DNA of 9,617 nt from JBKHBQ01 sp046542305 (GTDB lineage: Bacteria; Bacteroidota; Bacteroidia; Bacteroidales; 4484-276), in contig JBKHBQ010000149.1 in NCBI GenBank assembly GCA_046542305.1, forward strand, positions 1-9,617, given 5' to 3'. The notes under the pieces are model-generated. The model was not told the DNA's origin. It made no database searches and saw only the letters and a list, made by a program, of their open reading frames with translations. The translations under genes were made by a program, and so were the position numbers. How positions within the stretch are numbered: the stretch's first letter is position 1; every line of letters starts with the position of its first letter. Below, one piece after another: positions 1 to 6,456 of the stretch.

Positions 1-2287
1 TGAGCGCTTTCAGGCCATAGATTCCCTGAAGGTTTTCAAGTTCGCAGTGCTCGATGTTGACGTCGAGATAGCCGCGCGACACCATATACTCCAGATATTT
101 CAGGTATTCAAGTTTCTCGGCTTCCTGGCTGTAGATGATGGCGATTTTGCCCGGCTGTACAATGCGCTCGCTCTTACCTTTCAGCCGCGCCTTGTCGATG
201 CGCTTCTTGGTGATTTCATACCTGAGGTTGTAAGCGCCGTCCACGTCGAATTTCTTCTCGTCTTCACGGAATCGGATGGCAAGAGGCTGGCCGTGCACCA
301 GCAGGAGTTGGGTGGTTTCCAATGGCATGGGTAGCATCGGCTTGAGCCGCAGGGTTGTGCGCGTAATTTCGCACATGGTGATGAGCTGCCACAGGCGGAG
401 GTTTTTCAGATAGATCGAATCGAAATCATGATTTTCAACAAGCGAATCCCCGATGTAGATGGAGTGCTCGATGCCATCGGTACGGTACTTTTCGAAATAA
501 TGGGGAAACATCTGCTGTGCTTCCTCTTCCCGCTTGTCGAGCAGGCTTCCTACCTCGTCGTTGATCATGCGCATGCTTTCCTCGAACTGTTTGCGTTTCC
601 TGTAGAACACACCCAGTTCGGGATCGAGCATATCGAAATAAACAGCGGTGATGCCTTCCAGTTCGTCGCGCATCCGGCTGAGATGACGTAAAACCGGCTC
701 CACTTCGTTTCGGATAAAGTCGAGGATATTTACCTCATCGCCTGTACTAAGGTCACTTTCGATATCCTCACGAAAACTGTTCAGGTTGAACCGCAGATGA
801 TCGAGTATGGGGAGCGGTTTGACGCGCCGCACCTGTTCGATCACCTGATTCAGCACTTCCATCTGCTCGAGCAAATCGTTTTGGATGGCATCATTCCGCA
901 GGGTAGAAGAAGATTTCACATCGCATACTCCGTAGAGCGGGTACACATCATGAAAAATGATGGGTTTCTTTTTCATCTTCATGTTGCCAAGCTGAGCGCT
1001 GAGCATTTCGGTTGCCACCTGCTTGAATTTCCATTCCACCGATGGATGTATTGCCGTAAATTCTTCCTGCATCCGCGCCTTGATCTGGTTTTCAAGTTCG
1101 AGGGCCTGCCGTTTGGCCGCAATTCCAAAAGCACTTAGCACGCCCTGCATTTTGACCAGTGCGCCGGTACTTAGTTCTCCCGTCCTTGGCGAAACCAGTT
1201 CGAGCAAACCAACAAGTTTATCCTCGTAATGCAGTGGTATAATAAGCATGGAGCGATGGCCCTCCCTGTACAGGGTCTCTTCGATAATGGTTCTCGCAGG
1301 CAGCCTTTCCAGGTCGTTCACCACCAGCGGATGTAGCTGCCTGGCTGCTGTTTCGTATATCGAGGTCTGATAATTATTGCATATCACCATGGGATCTTTC
1401 ATTACCGTAAGCCAGGTTTGCCTGAAGAGCGAAAACGACCGCGGATCTTCGTTGAAAACGGCCACGCCCAGCCGTACATCGGGCAGCCTGAGCAGGGAAC
1501 GGATCCGCATTTCGATTTTGGACAGTTTATCGCGGTTTATGATCGATTCCTTGTCGAGCAGTTTATTCTGAATACTTACCACCGCAAGTTCGTGGGTATT
1601 TTCTGAAACCTGAAACACACCGAATCCTTCAAACACAAAACGTTCGGGGGGAAGCAACTCCTGCCAGAGGTTCAGATCGTGATAATTCTCGAGCAAACGC
1701 GAAATATCATCCTCTGTTAAATCTACCGGATCGCCGTTTTGCCTGATGCTCACAAAGCGGGTATCGATGGAAGTGGTGTAATATTTCATGAGTCCTGAAT
1801 CTTCATCATGATGATTGATGCGAAACTGCGGAATATCGAAGCTGGCATCCACATCATAGAACTTCTTCAGGATGGAGGTATAGGCATGAATGGTTGGGCC
1901 ATAAAAGTTGGAGTTGCTCTTGCCGAAAATTGTATTGTTTATTTGTTTGGGATCGGTTCCGAAGAGCTTGCCGAACGAAGGTGTGGTATAAAACATATTC
2001 AGGTGATAGGGCACGTTGGCACCGAAAATCCCATGTTCGGCCTGGTAAGGCGAAAATATACCAGATAGCAGGTATTTCATTTCTACGGGATAGCGGCGAA
2101 GCACCTTCGGATCGAGGCCGTCGGTTTTAATTCCCGGCACTTTCCCGGTTAATTCCAGCACATGCCGGGCGCATTCTTTCAAATAAGGATCACTGCTGTC
2201 CAAAAGATTATTCCAGTACTCCAGCAGGGGCTTCAGGGTAAATACTACCGGAAACGGAAATTTATCGATGTACATGATGGGTTTCAT
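1..2287 (-). CDS. Large GAF-domain-like protein, 3' end missing
   Basis: One open frame of 762 codons runs from ATG at 2287 leftward to the window edge without a stop, so the C-terminus is cut off. The protein begins MKPIMYIDKF. Residues about 260-395 look like a GAF fold: a stretch with HPLVVNDLERL (319-329), then the strands RSMLIIPL (345-352) and KLVGLLELVSP (357-367), then a helix. Residues 445-465 hold a distinctive patch, DVYPLYGVCD followed by SSSTLRN, which I recall as conserved in large Bacteroidota proteins annotated only as GAF-domain proteins. The C-terminal third is mostly helical and charged. I see no signal peptide, membrane segment, histidine kinase, HD, GGDEF or DNA-binding domain, so a cytoplasmic ligand-sensing or scaffolding role is inference only. 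It is divergent from the ATP synthase operon. The start is supported by a promoter about 50 bases upstream; a second ATG at codon 5 is possible. The frame is certain; the function is unknown. Confidence 0.8.
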   Translation of the reverse strand, partial: MKPIMYIDKFPFPVVFTLKPLLEYWNNLLDSSDPYLKECARHVLELTGKVPGIKTDGLDPKVLRRYPVEMKYLLSGIFSPYQAEHGIFGANVPYHLNMFYTTPSFGKLFGTDPKQINNTIFGKSNSNFYGPTIHAYTSILKKFYDVDASFDIPQFRINHHDEDSGLMKYYTTSIDTRFVSIRQNGDPVDLTEDDISRLLENYHDLNLWQELLPPERFVFEGFGVFQVSENTHELAVVSIQNKLLDKESIINRDKLSKIEMRIRSLLRLPDVRLGVAVFNEDPRSFSLFRQTWLTVMKDPMVICNNYQTSIYETAARQLHPLVVNDLERLPARTIIEETLYREGHRSMLIIPLHYEDKLVGLLELVSPRTGELSTGALVKMQGVLSAFGIAAKRQALELENQIKARMQEEFTAIHPSVEWKFKQVATEMLSAQLGNMKMKKKPIIFHDVYPLYGVCDVKSSSTLRNDAIQNDLLEQMEVLNQVIEQVRRVKPLPILDHLRFNLNSFREDIESDLSTGDEVNILDFIRNEVEPVLRHLSRMRDELEGITAVYFDMLDPELGVFYRKRKQFEESMRMINDEVGSLLDKREEEAQQMFPHYFEKYRTDGIEHSIYIGDSLVENHDFDSIYLKNLRLWQLITMCEITRTTLRLKPMLPMPLETTQLLLVHGQPLAIRFREDEKKFDVDGAYNLRYEITKKRIDKARLKGKSERIVQPGKIAIIYSQEAEKLEYLKYLEYMVSRGYLDVNIEHCELENLQGIYGLKAL

Positions 2288-2334
2288 TGTTCTGAAGTTT
2301 TTAATGCCTTTCCTTTAATTTATGCATTCATAGA

Positions 2335-2367
2335 CAAAATTAATTGTTCATGGTTGCAAAATACAAA
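2335..2367 (-). promoter_or_regulatory. Bacteroidetes-type promoter for the GAF-like gene
   Basis: Read on the minus strand, TTTG (2367-2364) is followed after 21 bases by TAATTTTG (2342-2335). This matches the Bacteroidetes primary sigma consensus, TTTG at -33 and TAnnTTTG at -7 with a spacer of about 19-21. Transcription would start near 2328, giving a leader of about 40 bases before the ATG at 2287. The match is seen in the sequence; activity is inferred. Confidence 0.65.
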
Positions 2368-2380
2368 ATTAACGGAATTT

Positions 2381-2392
2381 TAATGACTTAGA
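2381..2392. repeat. Left arm of 12-bp inverted repeat
   Basis: TAATGACTTAGA is the exact reverse complement of TCTAAGTCATTA at 2605-2616. The match stops at exactly 12 bases on both sides. This arm lies just upstream of the -33 element of the GAF-like gene promoter, where an activator could bind. It may be an operator shared by the two divergent genes; that is inference. Confidence 0.5.
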
Positions 2393-2574
2393 ATATATTT
2401 CATCGAACAGGAGAGGAGCAGGTCATGAATTTGTATGACGTTTATCAGGTAAAAAAGTGATGAAAAAAACAGCCGTGAAACACCGGTAAAAACACCTGTA
2501 TATAGCGGGAAGCGCGTTATTATCAGGTTTATTCAAAAAAATGTTAATTAGCATCCTGTGGTGGTAAGTATTTT

Positions 2575-2582
2575 TATCTTTG
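2575..2582 (+). promoter_or_regulatory. Putative -7 element for the atp operon
   Basis: TATCTTTG fits the Bacteroidetes -7 consensus TAnnTTTG exactly and lies 37 bases before the atpD start, giving a leader of about 30 bases. No TTTG lies at the expected 19-21 base distance upstream, so the -33 element is weak or absent. Such a promoter may depend on an activator or on other contacts. The position just before the operon makes it the best candidate. Confidence 0.5.
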
Positions 2583-2604
2583 CTGACTAAATTCGGAAAC
2601 TTAC

Positions 2605-2616
2605 TCTAAGTCATTA
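2605..2616. repeat. Right arm of 12-bp inverted repeat
   Basis: TCTAAGTCATTA is the reverse complement of 2381-2392. It ends three bases before the atpD start codon, inside the predicted atpD leader, so a protein bound here could block transcript elongation, or the site could act on translation start at the RNA level. Both roles are inference. Confidence 0.5.
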
Positions 2617-2619
2617 TCA

Positions 2620-4134
2620 ATGAGCAAAAAAAGCGAAGGAGTCATTTCACAGGTGATTGGCCCTGTTGTTGATGTAACGTTCGATGAAGGACAATCCCTC
2701 CCCAACATTCACGACGCACTTGAAGTTACCAAATCCGATGGTCATACCATAGTACTTGAAACAGAACAGGATATAGGCGAAAATACCATCCGTTCCGTGG
2801 CCATGGATTCCACTGATGGGTTGCGTCGCGGGATGAAGGTCATGAACATGGGCAAACCTATTTCGATGCCGGTGGGCGAGGATGTAAAAGGCCGTTTGTT
2901 CAACGTGATCGGGCAGCCTATTGACGGGCTCCGTCCCATTAAGCACAACGAAACCTATTCCATTCACCGCGAGCCTCCCAAATTCGAAAGCCTGACCACT
3001 ACCAGGGAGGTGCTTTACACGGGTATAAAGGTGATCGACCTGATCGAACCCTACGCCAAAGGCGGAAAAATCGGGCTTTTTGGTGGTGCCGGTGTTGGCA
3101 AAACAGTGATCATCATGGAGTTGATCAACAATATTGCTAAATCGTATGCAGGACTTTCTGTATTTGCGGGGGTAGGCGAGCGCACCCGTGAAGGCAACGA
3201 CCTGCTTCGCGAGATGATTGAATCGGGGGTAATCAGGTACGGCAAGGAATTTCTCGAAGATATGGAAATGGGCGGCTGGGATCTGTCGAAAGTCGATTAC
3301 GAATCCCTTGGCAATTCGCAGGCTACCCTGGTGTTCGGCCAGATGAACGAACCTCCCGGTGCACGTGCTCGCGTGGCGCTTTCGGGGCTGACGATGGCAG
3401 AATACTTCCGTGATGGTGACGAGGAGACCGGCGGCCGTGATATCCTTTTCTTTATCGACAACATTTTCCGCTTCACACAGGCGGGTTCCGAGGTTTCGGC
3501 GCTGCTGGGGCGGATGCCCTCGGCCGTGGGTTACCAGCCTACGCTGGCTACCGAGATGGGATTTATGCAGGAGCGGATTACCTCCACCAAGCGGGGTTCG
3601 ATTACTTCGGTACAGGCTATTTACGTGCCTGCCGACGACCTTACCGACCCTGCGCCGGCAACCACCTTTGCCCACCTCGATGCCACCACGGTACTCAACC
3701 GGAAAATCGCCGAGCTGGGCATATATCCCGCGGTAGATCCGCTGGATTCCACCTCACGAATTCTGGCACCCGAAGTGGTGGGTAATAAACACTATGATAC
3801 GGCACAGCGTGTAAAAATTATCCTCCAGCGCTACAAGGATCTACAGGATATTATTGCCATCCTCGGTATGGATGAACTCTCGGAAGAAGACAAGCAGGTG
3901 GTGCACCGCGCCCGCAGGGTACAGCGGTTCCTCTCGCAGCCCTTCCACGTGGCCGAGCAGTTTACCGGCATTCCCGGCACGGTCGTTTCCATCGAGGATA
4001 CCATCAAGGGATTTAATATGATTATGGATGGCGAGGTGGACCAGTATCCCGAATCGGCGTTTAACCTTGTGGGAACCATCGACGAAGCCATCGAAAAGGG
4101 CAAAAAAATGCTCGCCGAGAATCACGAAGACTAG
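2620..4134 (+). CDS. atpD: F1Fo ATP synthase subunit beta
   Basis: This is the catalytic F1 subunit, which makes or hydrolyses ATP at three sites in the alpha3 beta3 ring on the cytoplasmic side. The 504 residues show an N-terminal beta-barrel (about 1-85), then the nucleotide-binding domain with Walker A GGAGVGKT (155-162), the catalytic glutamate in GERTREG (E187, R188) and the Walker B strand DILFFID (274-280), and a C-terminal helical domain with the DELSEED loop intact (418-424) that contacts gamma. The protein is longer than the roughly 460 residues of E. coli beta. The extra length is mainly about 28 residues near 206-234, before VFGQMNEPPG, plus a few residues in the GDEETGG loop (266-272). 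I recall both as usual in Bacteroidota. It is the first gene of the operon, 12 bases before atpC. No Shine-Dalgarno is present at the start, as is normal in this phylum. Identification is certain. Confidence 0.98.
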   Translation: MSKKSEGVISQVIGPVVDVTFDEGQSLPNIHDALEVTKSDGHTIVLETEQDIGENTIRSVAMDSTDGLRRGMKVMNMGKPISMPVGEDVKGRLFNVIGQPIDGLRPIKHNETYSIHREPPKFESLTTTREVLYTGIKVIDLIEPYAKGGKIGLFGGAGVGKTVIIMELINNIAKSYAGLSVFAGVGERTREGNDLLREMIESGVIRYGKEFLEDMEMGGWDLSKVDYESLGNSQATLVFGQMNEPPGARARVALSGLTMAEYFRDGDEETGGRDILFFIDNIFRFTQAGSEVSALLGRMPSAVGYQPTLATEMGFMQERITSTKRGSITSVQAIYVPADDLTDPAPATTFAHLDATTVLNRKIAELGIYPAVDPLDSTSRILAPEVVGNKHYDTAQRVKIILQRYKDLQDIIAILGMDELSEEDKQVVHRARRVQRFLSQPFHVAEQFTGIPGTVVSIEDTIKGFNMIMDGEVDQYPESAFNLVGTIDEAIEKGKKMLAENHED

Positions 4135-4146
4135 GAAATTTCAGGC

Positions 4147-4383
4147 ATGAAAATACAGATCATCACACCGGACATAACGATATTTTCGGGAGAAGTAAAG
4201 CTGGCACAATTCCCGGGCCTCGATGGTTCGTTCGAGGTTCTCGACCGCCATGCTCCGCTCATTGCAGCGCTGGCCAGTGGAAAGATCAAGGTGAGGGGAA
4301 GAGATGACAAGGATCGGTTTTACAATATCCGCAGCGGTGTGGTGGAGGTGAAGAATAATGAAGTGCTGGTGCTGGCCGAATAA
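4147..4383 (+). CDS. atpC: F1Fo ATP synthase subunit epsilon, short form
   Basis: Epsilon joins the rotor, sitting at the foot of gamma on the c-ring. The 78 residues cover only the N-terminal beta-sandwich. The family signature is visible as FPGLDGSFEVL (22-32) followed by RHAPLIAALASGKI (34-47). The protein ends at NEVLVLAE, where the sandwich ends. The C-terminal two-helix domain, which brings E. coli epsilon to about 139 residues and can insert into F1 to inhibit ATP hydrolysis, is absent. The stop is followed directly by atpB after 17 bases, and I see no leftover coding sequence for the helices, so this is a natural short form and not a frameshift. Short epsilon proteins are familiar from Bacteroidota and Chlorobi. 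The consequence, no epsilon-type inhibition, is inferred from the missing domain. Confidence 0.93.
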   Translation: MKIQIITPDITIFSGEVKLAQFPGLDGSFEVLDRHAPLIAALASGKIKVRGRDDKDRFYNIRSGVVEVKNNEVLVLAE

Positions 4384-4400
4384 TACGAATCATTAAAAGG

Positions 4401-5561
4401 ATGGGAAAGAAAATCAACAAGCGACCGCATGTTTTCAGAAACCTGCTGCTGATGGCAGGCATCGCCATTTTTGTTTCGGCACAGGTACTTGCGTTAGGCA
4501 AAAAACCCCAGCATCACGATTCCGATGAAAAGGAATGGATCGACGAGGTAGTCCACGAAAAATTCAAGGCCGGAGATCTCATTATGGAACATGTGGTGGA
4601 TGCGCATGAATGGCACATTCTTTCCTATCATGATTTCCACCTGGTAATCCCCTTGCCGGTGATCCTCTGGTATGAAGGCGAACTTCATGTGTTCATGTCG
4701 GGCAAATTCCATCACGGACACAACGACTACAAAGGTTTCGGCATTGCCGCCGAAGGCAAACACCATGGTAAGATCGTCCGTACACTGCAAAATAGATTCA
4801 TCACCGACGGGGTGATCGTACACGACGAAACCAAAGACCTTCCGCTCGATTTTTCGATTACCAAAAATGTACTGGCGATATTCATCAGCGTAATCTTTAT
4901 GAGTTGGCTGTTCATCTATATTGCAAAAATGTATCGCCGGCGTAATGGAGAGGCTCCAAAAGGGATTCAGTCGCTGTTGGAGCCGCTGATTATTTTTATC
5001 CGCGACGACATTGCCAAAAACTCCATCGGCGAGGACAAATACCAGCGCTATCTGCCTTTCCTGCTTACATTGTTTTTTTTCATATTTATAAATAACCTGC
5101 TCGGGCTGGTGCCCGTTTTTCCGGGCGGTGCCAACGTAACGGGCAACATTACCGTTACGATGGTACTGGCGCTTTTCACCTTCTTTATTTCCACCTTTAC
5201 GGCAAATAAAAATTACTGGCAGCATATTTTCAATACACCGGGCGTTCCCTGGTGGCTGAAGTATCCGGTTCCTTTAATGCCTGTAGTGGAATTTGTGGGT
5301 ATGTTGACGAAGCCGTTTGTTCTGATGGTGCGTTTGTTTGCCAATATCACTGCGGGGCATATTATCCTGCTCGGGTTTATCAGCCTCATTTTTATTTTCG
5401 GCGAAATTGCCACCGGATTGGGATACGGGGTTTCGGTGGTATCCATCGCGTTTGCCATTTTTATGAATTTGCTTGAGTTGCTGGTGGCATTTATCCAGGC
5501 ATATGTTTTTACGCTGCTGTCGGCCCTCTATTTCGGTATGGCCACCGAGGAGCATCATTAA
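4401..5561 (+). CDS. atpB: F1Fo ATP synthase subunit a, with secreted N-terminal domain
   Basis: Subunit a is the membrane stator that forms the two ion half-channels beside the c-ring. At 386 residues it is far longer than the E. coli form (about 271). It starts with a signal-peptide-like segment: basic residues 3-13, a hydrophobic core at 14-31 and possible cleavage after A27 or A31. A histidine-rich, extracytoplasmic stretch follows, to about 150. The membrane part then has helices near 154-175, 217-237, 248-268, 294-312, 317-338 and 342-376. The essential arginine is R311 in VRLFANITAGH, matching E. coli R210, with N315 matching N214. The last helix keeps ELLVAFIQAYVF (359-370), with the conserved glutamate and glutamine. 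The start is fixed by an upstream in-frame stop and the signal peptide. AAAAGG abuts the ATG, too close to act as a normal ribosome site. It lies between atpC and atpE. Confidence 0.96.
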   Translation: MGKKINKRPHVFRNLLLMAGIAIFVSAQVLALGKKPQHHDSDEKEWIDEVVHEKFKAGDLIMEHVVDAHEWHILSYHDFHLVIPLPVILWYEGELHVFMSGKFHHGHNDYKGFGIAAEGKHHGKIVRTLQNRFITDGVIVHDETKDLPLDFSITKNVLAIFISVIFMSWLFIYIAKMYRRRNGEAPKGIQSLLEPLIIFIRDDIAKNSIGEDKYQRYLPFLLTLFFFIFINNLLGLVPVFPGGANVTGNITVTMVLALFTFFISTFTANKNYWQHIFNTPGVPWWLKYPVPLMPVVEFVGMLTKPFVLMVRLFANITAGHIILLGFISLIFIFGEIATGLGYGVSVVSIAFAIFMNLLELLVAFIQAYVFTLLSALYFGMATEEHH

Positions 5562-5597
5562 CAGGAAATCGTTTTTTATTACTAAATACACTTTATC

Positions 5598-5858
5598 ATG
5601 GAACTATTAACAATTTTATTACAGGTAGCAGCCGATCTCGCACCGTATGCTAAACTTGGCGCCGCTCTGGGGGCAGGTGTTGCAGCTATTGCAGCCGGTA
5701 TCGGGATTGGTCAGATCGGTAAGAGTGCCGTCGAATCGATTGCACGTCAGCCTGAAGCTGCAGGTGATATCCGCTCAAACATGATTGTGGCTGCCGCCCT
5801 TATCGAAGGGGTGGCGTTTTTTGCCATCGTGGTTTGTCTGCTGATCGTCTTCCTGTAA
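5598..5858 (+). CDS. atpE: F1Fo ATP synthase subunit c
   Basis: This small hairpin protein forms the rotating c-ring in the membrane. The 86 residues give a short N-terminal lead, helix 1 with the glycine/alanine packing pattern (about 18-42), the polar cytoplasmic loop with RQPE (50-53), and helix 2 with the ion-binding glutamate E70 in AAALIEGVAFF. Compared with the sodium-binding Ilyobacter c subunit, the positions of Q32, S66, T67 and Y70 are here I37, G71, V72 and F75, so the sodium ligands are missing and proton coupling is most likely. The gene lies 36 bases after atpB and is followed by the longest gap in the operon, which holds a terminator-like hairpin. That may help make much more c than the downstream subunits, because c is needed in the highest copy number; this link is inference. 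Confidence 0.97.
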   Translation: MELLTILLQVAADLAPYAKLGAALGAGVAAIAAGIGIGQIGKSAVESIARQPEAAGDIRSNMIVAAALIEGVAFFAIVVCLLIVFL

Positions 5859-5869
5859 AAAGTGATTCG

Positions 5870-5911
5870 GCCCTGCGGGTCAACGGTTGGTTGTTTCCCA
5901 GGGCTTTTTTT
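5870..5911 (+). terminator. Terminator-like hairpin between atpE and atpF
   Basis: GCCCTG (5870-5875) pairs with CAGGGC (5899-5904). GG (5877-5878) can extend the stem with CC (5897-5898) across a one-base bulge. Seven T follow directly (5905-5911). The loop is large, about 18 bases inside the extension, so the hairpin is weaker than a classic intrinsic terminator. Four operon genes lie downstream, so it is probably a partial terminator, or a 3' end stabiliser for the atpDCBE part of the message. A weak -7-like AATGTTTG (5917-5924, one mismatch) follows, but I do not call it a promoter. Confidence 0.55.
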
Positions 5912-5947
5912 CAGCAAATGTTTGTTTAAAAAATAAATCTCGAAAAC

Positions 5948-6442
5948 ATGGAATTAGTAAATCCGGGAATCGGGTTGATATTTTGGATGACGCTGGCATT
6001 CGGTATCGTGCTGTGGATTCTGGCAAAATATGCCTGGAAGCCCATCATGAAATCGCTGCACGAACGCGAAAAATCCATCGATGAGGCCCTGCACGAAGCC
6101 GACAGGGCACGCCAGGAGATGAAAGCGCTGAAATTCAGTAACGAGCAGCTTCTGGCCGACGCCAAGGAAGAAAGGGATGATATCCTCAGGCAGGCACGCG
6201 AGATTAGGGATAGCATTATGGAAGAAGCCAAAAACAAAGCCCACGAAGAAACCCAGCGCATGATCGAAAGCGCCAGGGACACCATTCAGAATGAAAAAAT
6301 GGCCACCATGGTGCAGATGAAAAACGAGATCGCCCGCCTTGCCATTGATATCGCCGAAAAGCTGCTGGAACACGAACTGGCTGACCGTAAGAAACAACAG
6401 GAGCTGGCCGAGGATCTCATCAAAAAGGTCAACTTCAATTAA
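5948..6442 (+). CDS. atpF: F1Fo ATP synthase subunit b
   Basis: Subunit b forms the outer stalk that holds alpha3 beta3 still against rotor torque, usually as a dimer. The 164 residues show one N-terminal membrane helix (about 7-27, IGLIFWMTLAFGIVLWILA), the typical WKPI turn at 30-33, and then one long charged helix to about 160 rich in Glu, Lys, Arg and Ala, as expected for the stalk coiled coil and the delta-binding end. Length is normal (about 156-170). Only one b-type gene is present, so a homodimer is expected, not a b/b' pair. It starts after the 89-base gap behind atpE, with an A-rich leader and no Shine-Dalgarno, and lies 14 bases before atpH. Sequence similarity in b is always low; the membrane helix plus the gene order make the call secure. 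Confidence 0.95.
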   Translation: MELVNPGIGLIFWMTLAFGIVLWILAKYAWKPIMKSLHEREKSIDEALHEADRARQEMKALKFSNEQLLADAKEERDDILRQAREIRDSIMEEAKNKAHEETQRMIESARDTIQNEKMATMVQMKNEIARLAIDIAEKLLEHELADRKKQQELAEDLIKKVNFN

Positions 6443-6456
6443 GCAAGCATCGTAAT

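Larger units (their letters stand above)
2288..2619. other. Divergent intergenic region
   Basis: These 332 AT-rich bases separate the GAF-like gene (minus) from atpD (plus). They hold a minus-strand promoter (2335-2367), a plus-strand -7 element (2575-2582) and both arms of a 12-bp inverted repeat. The middle part, about 2400-2540, has no gene I can support: the only ATG with a purine-rich stretch upstream, at 2425, opens an 11-codon frame. I see no terminator, tRNA or riboswitch-like structure here. Confidence 0.7.

Noticed and set aside
47..2383. Several plus-strand open frames of 62-113 codons
   Set aside because: All overlap the 762-codon minus-strand frame, which shows coherent protein features; the plus-strand translations do not.
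2425..2460. 11-codon frame (MNLYDVYQVKK) with a purine-rich stretch upstream, as a possible leader peptide
   Set aside because: It lies upstream of the predicted atpD start of transcription, has no attenuator hairpin after it and no codon run typical of a leader peptide.
2647..3675. 342-codon open frame on the minus strand, antisense to atpD
   Set aside because: It lies wholly inside the highly conserved atpD coding sequence; its translation is rich in His, Arg and Phe with no recognisable domain, as expected of a shadow of a strongly biased gene.
4494..5225. 243-codon open frame on the minus strand, antisense to atpB
   Set aside because: It mirrors the membrane protein atpB, whose hydrophobic codons give long antisense frames; no recognisable features.
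5917..5924. AATGTTTG as a -7 element for an internal atpF promoter
   Set aside because: It misses the first T of TAnnTTTG and has no TTTG at the correct distance upstream.
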